Assembly: GCF_012163145.1 (NCBI RefSeq)
Contig: NZ_JAAVTX010000001.1
Span: 903,803-967,802 of the forward strand
Length of the DNA stretch: 64,000 nt
Reading direction: 5' to 3'
Source: Falsiroseomonas frigidaquae
GTDB lineage: Bacteria > Pseudomonadota > Alphaproteobacteria > Acetobacterales > Acetobacteraceae
A program made the position numbers and the translations under genes. Shown here piece after piece: positions 18,892 to 26,328 of the stretch. The number at the start of each line of letters is the position of its first letter. Position 1 is the first letter of the stretch. A model generated the notes under the pieces. It was not told where the DNA came from and made no database searches. It was given only the letters and a program-made list of their open reading frames with translations.

Positions 18892-19689
18892 TCATTCCGG
18901 GCGCTTCGTCCTGCGCCGGTGCAGCGAGAGGGAAACAGGAGCGCGGACCTCCGCGTTGCGCCCGGCCCTGCCGATGGCGGCGAGCCGCTCGGCGGCGGTG
19001 TCGTCGCCCTCGAAGCGCACCTTCGACTGGATGAAGCGCGTCGCCTCCTCGATCTCGCGCCGCAGCAAGGCCGCGGCAGCCTCCCCGGCGCCGCGGCGCA
19101 GCGCGTCGAGCATCGCCGCGTGGTTGTGCCGCAGGCCGCCCGATGCGGCGACGAGAGCGCCCACGGACCGGAATAGCGGCCCGCGTCGCAGCCACAGGGT
19201 CTCGATCAGGCCCAGCAGCAGCGGGGCCTGCGCGGCGCGGTAGATCCGGAACAGGAAGTCGCGATCCGCCGCCTGGGCGGCATCGGCATCGGCCGCCTCC
19301 CGCGCCGCGTCATGCGCGGCCACCAATCCGGCCAGCTCCGCCAGATCGGCTTCGGGAAGGTGGGCCGCGGCCAGCCGTACCGCCAGCGGCTCCAGTTCCG
19401 CCCGCACCGCGCTGAGTTCGGCGAAGCCAGCCCGGGTCAGCCGCGGCACCACGGCGGTGCCGGAGGGCAGCATGTCCAGCGCCTGCTCCGCGGCCAGGCG
19501 CCGTAGCGCCGTGCGCGCCGGCATGGCGCTGACGCCGAGCGATGCCGCCACCCCACGGATGGACAGCCGGTCCCCGGGCAGAACCGCGCCGCTGACCAGC
19601 GCCTCCCGCAGCCGGCGATAGGTCATCTCCTCCAGGGGCAGCCCTTGCTCCTCCGGCGACGGCAAAAATGCGATAGCGCTTCCTGACAT
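18892..19689 (-). CDS. GntR family (FadR/FCD) transcriptional regulator
   Basis: A 265-residue regulator. The N-terminal winged helix-turn-helix (about residues 20-85) includes TYRRLREALVSGAVLPGDRLSIRG and SLGVSAMPARTALRRLAAE. The C-terminal alpha-helical FCD ligand domain contains ELEPLAVRLAAAHL and the metal/ligand histidine region HNHAAMLDALRRG. FCD regulators usually sense small carboxylates and repress adjacent catabolic genes. Divergent from the aminotransferase-SBP-phosphotriesterase operon, with a palindromic operator candidate between them. Confidence 0.92.
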   Translation of the reverse strand: MSGSAIAFLPSPEEQGLPLEEMTYRRLREALVSGAVLPGDRLSIRGVAASLGVSAMPARTALRRLAAEQALDMLPSGTAVVPRLTRAGFAELSAVRAELEPLAVRLAAAHLPEADLAELAGLVAAHDAAREAADADAAQAADRDFLFRIYRAAQAPLLLGLIETLWLRRGPLFRSVGALVAASGGLRHNHAAMLDALRRGAGEAAAALLRREIEEATRFIQSKVRFEGDDTAAERLAAIGRAGRNAEVRAPVSLSLHRRRTKRPE

Positions 19690-19690
19690 T

Positions 19691-19702
19691 ATGTGATCAC
19701 AT
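19691..19702. promoter_or_regulatory. Candidate GntR operator palindrome
   Basis: A perfect 12-bp palindrome ATGTGATCACAT begins two bases upstream of the gntR start codon in the divergent intergenic region. A short AT-flanked dyad of this kind is typical for FCD-type GntR operators; its place over the gntR translation start suggests autoregulation plus control of the plus-strand operon. Inference from sequence only. Confidence 0.6.
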
Positions 19703-19827
19703 TTCCACCGTTTCTGGCACCGCCGGTTGGTCTTTTGGCGTCATCACGTTGATGTCGGCTGGAAGTGGCCAAGCGGCAAGAGCGTTCCTTGCAAGCCGTT
19801 GGAGTCCCCGATGCCCATTTCCGCCCG

Positions 19828-21159
19828 ATGCCGGAGCCTGCGCCCGTGAGCGCCGCCGTGAAGCTTCGCAACAGCGACCTCGCCTCGGCAGTCGCGGAGG
19901 CGCGCGAAGCCTATGTCGCCGCGCATCCCGCCAGCCAGGCCCTGCATGAGCGCGCCCGCCAGGTCATGCCCGGCGGCAACACCCGCAGCGTGCTGATGTA
20001 TTCGCCCTTCCCGACCGCCATGGAGAAGGGCGAGGGCTGCCATCTGCGGGACGTCGATGGCCGCGACTACCTGGACCTGTGCGGCGAATACACCGCGGGG
20101 CTGTTCGGCCATTCCGAACAGCGCATCCATGATGCGGTGCGCGAGGCGCTCGGGCGGGGCCTCAACCTTGCGGCGGTCGGCGCGGCGGAAACCTCGCTGG
20201 CCGGCCTGATCTGCGGCCGCTTTCCCTCGGTCGAGCTGGTCCGCTTCACCAATAGCGGCACCGAGGCGAACCTGATGGCGCTGACCGCCGCGCGCGCCTT
20301 CACCGGCCGCGATGCGGTGCTCGCCTTCCGCGGCGGCTACCATGGCGGCGTGCTGCTGTTCCCGCTCTCCGGCACCAACCCGGCCACCGTGCCCTTCCCC
20401 TTCGTGATGGCCGACTACAACGACGTGGAAGGCACCGTCGCGCTGATCCGCGAGCACGCGGACCGGCTGGCCGCGGTGATCATCGAGCCGATGCTGGGCA
20501 GCGGCGGCTGCATTCCGGCGCGGCCCGATTTCCTCGCCGCGCTGCGCCAGGCGACGACGGAAGCGGGCATCGTGCTGATCTTCGACGAGGTGATGACCTC
20601 GCGCATGAGCGGCGGCGGCATGCAGGCCCGGCTGGGCATCACGCCCGACCTGACCACGCTGGGCAAGTACATGGCCGGCGGCATGTCCTTCGGCGCCTTC
20701 GGCGGCAGCGCCGACATCATGGGGCTGTTCGATGGCCGCATCGCCCATGCCGGCACCTTCAACAACAACGTCTTGTCGATGGCCGCCGGCAATGTCGCAC
20801 TCGGCAAGATCTTCACCCCTGAAGTCGCGGAGACGCTGTTCGCCCGCGGCGAGGCGATGCGCGCGCGGCTGAACGGCATCCTCACCGGCATGGGCACGAC
20901 GATGCATTTCTCCGGCATCGGCTCGATGGCCACAGCGCAGTTCCGCGCCGGCCCGATCGAGCGCCCCGAACCACCGACGGCGGAGGAGGAAGCGCTGCGC
21001 GAGCTGTTCTTCTTCGACATACTCGCCAGCGGCATCTACCTCGCGCGGCGCGGCATGATCGCGCTCAGCCTGCCGGTCGGCGAGGCGGAGCTCGACCGGC
21101 TCGCCGCCGCCGTGGCCGATTTCGCCGAGGCCCGCGCCGCCCTGCTGCCGCGCGCCTGA
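19828..21159 (+). CDS. Class III PLP aminotransferase (glutamate-1-semialdehyde aminomutase-like)
   Basis: A 443-residue PLP enzyme. The body shows VMPGGNTRSVL, FTNSGTEANLMALTAAR, FRGGYHG, IIEPMLGSGG, LIFDEVMTSR and TLGKYMAGG with the Schiff-base Lys. The similarity is to HemL-like aminotransferases, but the operon context (GntR, orphan solute-binding protein, phosphotriesterase-like hydrolase) points to a catabolic transaminase or mutase rather than tetrapyrrole synthesis. Start is uncertain: ATG 19828 was chosen, with GTG 19765 and GTG 19846 as alternatives. Substrate unknown. Confidence 0.88.
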   Translation: MPEPAPVSAAVKLRNSDLASAVAEAREAYVAAHPASQALHERARQVMPGGNTRSVLMYSPFPTAMEKGEGCHLRDVDGRDYLDLCGEYTAGLFGHSEQRIHDAVREALGRGLNLAAVGAAETSLAGLICGRFPSVELVRFTNSGTEANLMALTAARAFTGRDAVLAFRGGYHGGVLLFPLSGTNPATVPFPFVMADYNDVEGTVALIREHADRLAAVIIEPMLGSGGCIPARPDFLAALRQATTEAGIVLIFDEVMTSRMSGGGMQARLGITPDLTTLGKYMAGGMSFGAFGGSADIMGLFDGRIAHAGTFNNNVLSMAAGNVALGKIFTPEVAETLFARGEAMRARLNGILTGMGTTMHFSGIGSMATAQFRAGPIERPEPPTAEEEALRELFFFDILASGIYLARRGMIALSLPVGEAELDRLAAAVADFAEARAALLPRA

Positions 21160-21191
21160 ACCCCCCCTTTTCCAGACGAGGAGACCCGCCC

Positions 21192-22781
21192 ATGGATCGA
21201 CGCCGATTCCTCGCCACATCCGCCGGACTGGTCGCAGCGGGCGCGGCGCCCGCGCGTGCCCAGCGCAACGACCGTCGCGTGCTGCGCTTCGTGCCGCAGG
21301 CCAATCTGACGGCGCTGGACCCCGTCTGGACGACGGCGGCGGTGACCTCCGTGCATGGCTACACGGTGTTCGATACGCTGTACGGCACCGACGATTCCGG
21401 CCGCATCCGCCCGCAGATGGCCGAGGGACACAGCGTTTCCGATGACGGCCTGACCTGGACCATCCGCCTGCGCGAAGGGCTGCGCTGGCATGACGGGGAA
21501 CGCGTGCTGGCACGCGATTGCGTCGCCAGCCTGCAGCGCTGGAGCCGGCGCGACGTCTTCGGCCAATCCCTCGCCGCCGCCGTTGAGGAATGGGGCACGA
21601 CGGATGACCGCACGCTGCGGATCCGCCTCAAGACCCCCTTCCCGATGCTGCTCTCGGCCATCGGCAAGACGGCGTCCAACATGCCGCTGATGATGCCGGA
21701 GCGGCTGGCGCGCACCGATCCCTTCCGCCAGGTGACGGAGATGGTGGGCTCCGGCCCCTATCGCTTCCTGCAGGATGAATACGTCTCCGGCAGCCGGGTC
21801 GCCTATGCGAAGTTCGATGGCTATGTGCCGCGGCAGGAGCCGGCCGAGAACACCGCCGGCGGCAAGGTGGCGCATTTCGAGCGCATCGAGTGGCACGTGC
21901 TGCCGGACAGCGCCACCGCCGCGGCTGCGTTGCAGGCGGGCGAGGTGGATTGGTGGGACCAGGTGAACCCGGATCTCACGCCCCTGCTCCGGCGCAGCCG
22001 CAACCTGCGCGTCGCGGTGAACGATCCGGCCGGCTACATCGGCACGCTGCGCTTCAACCACCTGCATGCGCCGTTCGACAAGGCGGCGGTGCGCCGGGCG
22101 ATTCTCTACGCGGCGAAGCAGGATGACTATCTGCGCGCGATCACCGGCAACGACCCCGAGATCTTCAGCGAGTGCCATTCCATGTGGCCCTGCGGCACGC
22201 CCTATGGCCGCGAGACCATCCCGCCCGAGCTGCTCGGCAAGCCGGCGGACATGGACCGCGCCAAGCAGATGCTGCGCGATGGCGGCTACAACGGCGAGAA
22301 GGTCGTCATCATCAACCCGAGCGACCTGCCGAGCATCGCGCCCTTCGGCCTGGTGACGGCGGACCTGCTGAGCCGGCTCGGCATGAATGTCGAGCTGATC
22401 GAGACCGATTGGGGTTCGGTCGTGCAGCGCCGCGTCAGCAAGGAGCCGATCGATCGCGGCGGCTGGTCCATCTTCCATACCTGGTGGCCGAGCCCGTCGA
22501 TCCTCAACCCCGCCACCAGCCCGATCCTGCGCGGCCAGGGCGAGCGCGGCTGGTTCGGCTGGTACAGCAATCCCCGGGTCGAGGAGCTTGCGGCACAGTG
22601 GCTGCAGGCGCCGACCGAAGCGGAGCAGGCGCAACTGGCCGAGGAGATCCAGCAGGAATCCTTCCGCGAAGTTCCGGTGGTGCCGCTCGGCCGCTACTTC
22701 ATCCGCACCGCCTACGACGCAAGGTTGACCGGCTTCCTGAAAAGCGCCTCCAGCTATCCCTGGAACGTCCGCTGGGCCTGA
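21192..22781 (+). CDS. ABC transporter substrate-binding protein, family 5 (Tat-type signal)
   Basis: A 529-residue periplasmic binding protein of the oligopeptide/nickel/glutathione type. MDRRRFLATSAGLVAAGAAPARAQ is a twin-arginine signal peptide. The mature protein has the family pattern RVLRFVPQANLTALDP, VFDTLYGTD, WTIRLREGLRWHDGE and DCVASLQRW. No permease or ATPase gene is adjacent, so it must use components encoded elsewhere or have another role. It is a paralogue of 51439-53025. Thirty-two bp after the aminotransferase; presumably same transcript. Confidence 0.92.
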   Translation: MDRRRFLATSAGLVAAGAAPARAQRNDRRVLRFVPQANLTALDPVWTTAAVTSVHGYTVFDTLYGTDDSGRIRPQMAEGHSVSDDGLTWTIRLREGLRWHDGERVLARDCVASLQRWSRRDVFGQSLAAAVEEWGTTDDRTLRIRLKTPFPMLLSAIGKTASNMPLMMPERLARTDPFRQVTEMVGSGPYRFLQDEYVSGSRVAYAKFDGYVPRQEPAENTAGGKVAHFERIEWHVLPDSATAAAALQAGEVDWWDQVNPDLTPLLRRSRNLRVAVNDPAGYIGTLRFNHLHAPFDKAAVRRAILYAAKQDDYLRAITGNDPEIFSECHSMWPCGTPYGRETIPPELLGKPADMDRAKQMLRDGGYNGEKVVIINPSDLPSIAPFGLVTADLLSRLGMNVELIETDWGSVVQRRVSKEPIDRGGWSIFHTWWPSPSILNPATSPILRGQGERGWFGWYSNPRVEELAAQWLQAPTEAEQAQLAEEIQQESFREVPVVPLGRYFIRTAYDARLTGFLKSASSYPWNVRWA

Positions 22782-22785
22782 TGCC

Positions 22786-22845
22786 GATGCCATCACACCC
22801 GATGCCGTCACACCCGATGCCGTCACACCCGATGCCATCACACAA
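22786..22845. repeat. Four-copy 15-bp tandem repeat before phosphotriesterase gene
   Basis: Units GATGCCRTCACACCC start at 22786, 22801, 22816 and 22831; the fourth ends in CACAA and leads into AAGGAGAG, the ribosome binding site of the next gene. Copy-number change would alter the distance between two operon genes but not a protein. Confidence 0.88.
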
Positions 22846-22857
22846 GGAGAGAGATGC

Positions 22858-23898
22858 ATGCGCCTGACGCGCGACGAGATGCGGGGCAAGGCCCAGACGG
22901 TGCTCGGCCTTGTCGATCCGGCCGAGCTCGGCCCGACCTTGATGCATGAGCATCTGATCTGGAACATCACCCACCCCAGCCAGCGCCGGCCAGATGTCAG
23001 CGGCGGGCCGCAGCCCGGGCAGTACTGGGACCTGCTCAACAGCCACGTCGGGGATATCCGCAACACCACCCAGAAGGACCGCGACGTCGCCGCGCGCGCG
23101 ACGCAGGAAATGGTGGATGCCGGCGGCAAGACGGTGGTGGAGCTGACAATCGGCGGGCTGGAGCCCGACCCGGAAGGCCTGGCGCAGGTGGCGCGGCAGA
23201 CCGGCGCGCATATCGTCATGGGCTGCGGGCACTATGTGCATTCCTACCAGGACCCGGCGAACCACGACCGCAGCATCGACAGCTTCGCGAAGGAGATGGT
23301 GGATCAGGTCCAGCAGGGCGCCTGGGGTACGGATGTGCGGGCCGGCATCGTCGGCGAGATCGGCTGCGAATGGCCGTGGACGGACCTCGAGAAGCGCGTG
23401 CTGGCCGGTGCCGTCATCGCACAGCAGGAAACCGGCGCGTCGCTCACCATCCATCCGGCGCGGCACGAGGACCATCCCTCGATGCTGGTGGAGTTCCTGC
23501 GCGAGCACGGCGCGGACATGTCGCGCACCATCATCGACCACATCGACCGCACCATCTTCGACGATGACCGGCTGTTCCGCCTGGCCGATGCCGGGGTGAT
23601 CCTGGAATGGGACCTGTTCGGGCAGGAGAACACCTACTACGCGCATTCCGACATCGACATGCCGAATGACGGCATGCGGCTGCGCACCATCCGCCGGGTG
23701 ATCGATCGCGGCCATCTCGACCAGGTCGTGATCAGCCACGACATCTGCCACACCATCCAGTTCAGCGAATGGGGCGGGCACGGCTATGCCCATATCCAGA
23801 ACAAGGTGCTGCCGCACATGCGGAAGCGCGGCTGGAAGGAATCCGAGATCGAGGCGATCATGGTCGGCAACCCCCGCAGGCTGCTGACCTTCATCTGA
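22858..23898 (+). CDS. Phosphotriesterase-family metallohydrolase
   Basis: A 346-residue amidohydrolase-superfamily protein of the phosphotriesterase/PHP group. Metal ligands: HEH at residues 30-32, Glu in the GIVGEIGC strand at the bridging position (where bacterial PTE has carboxylated Lys), His in LTIHPARHED, His in IIDHIDRT and Asp in VISHDICHT. Natural members are mostly lactonases or esterases. A strong RBS (AAGGAGAG) precedes the ATG. Third gene of the GntR-associated operon; a lactone or lactam substrate is an inference. Confidence 0.9.
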   Translation: MRLTRDEMRGKAQTVLGLVDPAELGPTLMHEHLIWNITHPSQRRPDVSGGPQPGQYWDLLNSHVGDIRNTTQKDRDVAARATQEMVDAGGKTVVELTIGGLEPDPEGLAQVARQTGAHIVMGCGHYVHSYQDPANHDRSIDSFAKEMVDQVQQGAWGTDVRAGIVGEIGCEWPWTDLEKRVLAGAVIAQQETGASLTIHPARHEDHPSMLVEFLREHGADMSRTIIDHIDRTIFDDDRLFRLADAGVILEWDLFGQENTYYAHSDIDMPNDGMRLRTIRRVIDRGHLDQVVISHDICHTIQFSEWGGHGYAHIQNKVLPHMRKRGWKESEIEAIMVGNPRRLLTFI

Positions 23899-23962
23899 GA
23901 CCCCGCCTTACCGGGGGCGTGCCTTGCCCGGCCGGGGGACTTCGCCCGGCCCGCGCCAGGCT

Positions 23963-24565
23963 TCAGCCGCGTTCGCCAGCCCGCGCCGGCGGACCGCCCT
24001 GCGGAAGCCGCAGCCCGTCCATGAAGACATCGAGCAGGCGCATCACCTGCGCCTGCCAGTCCGGTCCATCCTGCAGGTAGCACAGCCCGACGACGGCCCG
24101 CAGCAGGTCCTCCGGGCCGATGTCGCGCCGGATCTCGCCGGCCTCGGCCGCCGGGCCCAGCAGCATCCCGATCGCCTCATGCAGCTTGCCACTGGTGTAG
24201 GCCATCAGCTCCGGCGGCTTGTGCGCGGCCAGTGCGAGCGCCGCGGCCATGCCCTTCTTGGTCGCGACGAACTCCACCAGCGCCTGCGACCAGCGGCGCA
24301 GGCCGGGCAGGTCCGGGCTGAGCTGCCGGGCGAGCTCCGCTAGCTGCTCCACCTCGCGCCGAAAGACCGCCTCATACAGCGCCTCCCGCGTCGGGAAGTG
24401 GCGATAGAGCGTGCCGATGCCGACGCCGGCCCGCCGGGCCACGGTTTCCAGCCCGGCCTCCGGGCCGCCCTGGCTGAACACCGCCTTCGCCGCCTCCATC
24501 ACGCGTTCGCGATTCCGGACGGCATCGGCGCGAGGCTTGCGCGGTCGGCTGGGCTCCTCGGTCAT
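23963..24565 (-). CDS. TetR family transcriptional regulator
   Basis: A 200-residue regulator. The N-terminal HTH (about residues 17-65) contains RVMEAAKAVFSQGGPEAG, VARRAGVGIGTLYRHFPTREALYEAVF. The C-terminal all-helical ligand domain is of the alphaproteobacterial type with DLLRAVVGLCYLQDGPDW. Start ATG 24565 was chosen because the upstream frame reads through the operator region. Divergent from the xanthine dehydrogenase-type operon with twin palindromes between them, so it very likely represses both. Confidence 0.93.
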   Translation of the reverse strand: MTEEPSRPRKPRADAVRNRERVMEAAKAVFSQGGPEAGLETVARRAGVGIGTLYRHFPTREALYEAVFRREVEQLAELARQLSPDLPGLRRWSQALVEFVATKKGMAAALALAAHKPPELMAYTSGKLHEAIGMLLGPAAEAGEIRRDIGPEDLLRAVVGLCYLQDGPDWQAQVMRLLDVFMDGLRLPQGGPPARAGERG

Positions 24566-24590
24566 GGTCGACCCGAATCTCCTCTTTAAA

Positions 24591-24638
24591 AAACGGAGGC
24601 ATCCTCCGTTTGCTCTTGCAAGCGGAGGCACCCTCCGC
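24591..24638. promoter_or_regulatory. Twin palindromic TetR operator
   Basis: Two closely related inverted repeats: AAACGGAGG-CAT-CCTCCGTTT at 24591-24611 and GCGGAGG-CAC-CCTCCGC at 24622-24638. They share the core CGGAGGCAnCCTCCG and are centred 29 bp apart. They sit 26 bp upstream of the tetR start and about 130 bp upstream of the divergent Mo-hydroxylase operon. Arm lengths and spacing fit TetR dimers binding in tandem. Confidence 0.75.
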
Positions 24639-24766
24639 ATATGACCCCGCGGCAGCAGATCGGATAGGCCCCGCTGCCAAGCCGGGCGACGGATTCCAAT
24701 GCCGTGGCAAGCTAATTCGCCCCGCCCCGCCGGCCTATCCGCAAACGCCCCCATCGGAGGCTCCGC

Positions 24767-25264
24767 ATGAGCTATTTGGTCACGCTCACCATCAACCGGG
24801 TCCCGCGGACCGTCGAGCTGGACGATCCGCGCGTCACCCTGCTGGACCTGCTGCGCGAGCGGCTGGACCTGCCCGGCACCAAGAAGGGCTGCGATCGCGG
24901 CCAGTGCGGTGCCTGCACCATCCTGCTGGATGGCCGCCGCGTGAACGCCTGCCTGGCCCTGGCGATCAGCCATGACGGCGCGGATATCCTGACCATCGAG
25001 GGCCTGGCGGAGGGGCAGGCGCTGCACCCCGTGCAGGCCGCCTTCATCGCGCATGACGCCTTCCAGTGCGGCTTCTGCACCCCCGGCCAGATCATGAGCG
25101 CCATCGGCCTGATCGGCGAAGGCCAGGCCGGCGACGATGCCGAGCGGGTGCGGGAGGGGATGAGCGGCAATCTCTGCCGCTGCGGCGCCTATCGCGGCAT
25201 CACCGAGGCTGTCCTCGAAGCGACGCGGATCATGGCCGACACCACGCAGGAGAAGGCGGCATGA
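24767..25264 (+). CDS. (2Fe-2S)-binding subunit of Mo hydroxylase
   Basis: A 165-residue small subunit of the xanthine dehydrogenase/CO dehydrogenase family. The plant-ferredoxin-type cluster ligands are in KKGCDRGQCGACTILLDG plus the Cys in VNAC; the second cluster ligands are in FQCGFCTPGQ and NLCRCGAYRG. It shuttles electrons from the molybdenum subunit to the FAD subunit. First gene of the small-medium-large operon; its stop overlaps the next start (ATGA). Confidence 0.95.
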   Translation: MSYLVTLTINRVPRTVELDDPRVTLLDLLRERLDLPGTKKGCDRGQCGACTILLDGRRVNACLALAISHDGADILTIEGLAEGQALHPVQAAFIAHDAFQCGFCTPGQIMSAIGLIGEGQAGDDAERVREGMSGNLCRCGAYRGITEAVLEATRIMADTTQEKAA

Positions 25265-26328
25265 ACCGCTTCGAATATGTACGACCGCGCAGCGTGGCCG
25301 AGGCCGTCGCCGCCGCCGCGATTCCCGGCAGCGCCTATCTCGCCGCCGGAACCAACCTGCTCGACCTGATGAAGATCGGCGTCGCGCGGCCGGAACGGCT
25401 GATCGACCTGAACCACCTGCCGGACCTCGACATCATCGAGCAACTGCCGGATGGCACCGTGCGGATCGGCGCGCAGGTGCGCAATGCCGACCTGGCGCAT
25501 GATCCCGATTTCCGCCAGCGCTTCCCTGTCGTGGCGGAGGCGTTGCTCTCCGGCGCCTCGGCGCAGCTGCGCAACATGGCGACCGTTGGCGGCAACCTGT
25601 TGCAGCGCACGCGCTGCGCCTGGTTCCAGGACACCGCCAGCGCCTGCAACCGCCGCGCACCCGGCAGCGGCTGCGACGCGCGCGGCGGCGAGAACCGCAT
25701 GCATGCCGTGCTGGGCTGGAGCGAGCACTGCATCGCCACGCACCCGTCCGATTTCTGCGTGCCGCTGGTGGCGCTCGACGCGGTGGTGGAGATCGAGGGG
25801 CCGGCGGGCCGCCGTGAAATCCCCCTGGCCGATTTCCACCTGCTGCCCGGCGATACCCCGGAGCGCGAAAGCGTGCTGGCGCCTGGCGACCTCGTCGTCG
25901 CGCTGCGGCTGCCGGCCGAGGCCGCCGGCTTCGCCGCGCATGCCCGCTACGCCAAGCTGCGCGAACGCACCTCCTACGCCTTCGCCGTGGTCTCCGCCGC
26001 CGCCGCGCTGCGGATCGCGGATGGCCGGATCACCGAGGCCCGGCTGGCGCTTGGCGGTGTCGCGGCGAAGCCCTGGCGGGCGCGGGCGGCGGAAGCCGCG
26101 CTGGCCGGTGCCACGCCCGATGCCGCGGCCTTCCGCCGCGCCGCGGAAGCCGCGCTCGCCGAGGCGCGGCCCTCCGGCGACAACGGCTTCAAGATCGAGC
26201 TGGCACGGCGCATCGCGATCCGTGCGCTGACGCTCGCCGCCGCCGGCACGCCGGACCGGCTGCCGGCCCTGCCCGCCTCCGCCTTTGCCTCCTCATCCAC
26301 CCCCCGGCCCCGAGGTCTGCATGTCTGA
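25261..26328 (+). CDS. FAD-binding subunit of Mo hydroxylase
   Basis: A 355-residue medium subunit. FAD contacts are visible in YLAAGTNLLDLMK near residue 30 and ATVGGNLLQRTRCAWF near residue 110, with the C-terminal CO-dehydrogenase flavoprotein domain (RTSYAFAVVSAAAAL). The stretch after the second FAD motif (TASACNRRAPGSGC) is Cys-rich, as in related xanthine-dehydrogenase M subunits. Starts in the stop of the upstream gene and overlaps the next by 8 bp. The frame also opens upstream at 25066, but that is shadow. Confidence 0.94.
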   Translation: MNRFEYVRPRSVAEAVAAAAIPGSAYLAAGTNLLDLMKIGVARPERLIDLNHLPDLDIIEQLPDGTVRIGAQVRNADLAHDPDFRQRFPVVAEALLSGASAQLRNMATVGGNLLQRTRCAWFQDTASACNRRAPGSGCDARGGENRMHAVLGWSEHCIATHPSDFCVPLVALDAVVEIEGPAGRREIPLADFHLLPGDTPERESVLAPGDLVVALRLPAEAAGFAAHARYAKLRERTSYAFAVVSAAAALRIADGRITEARLALGGVAAKPWRARAAEAALAGATPDAAAFRRAAEAALAEARPSGDNGFKIELARRIAIRALTLAAAGTPDRLPALPASAFASSSTPRPRGLHV

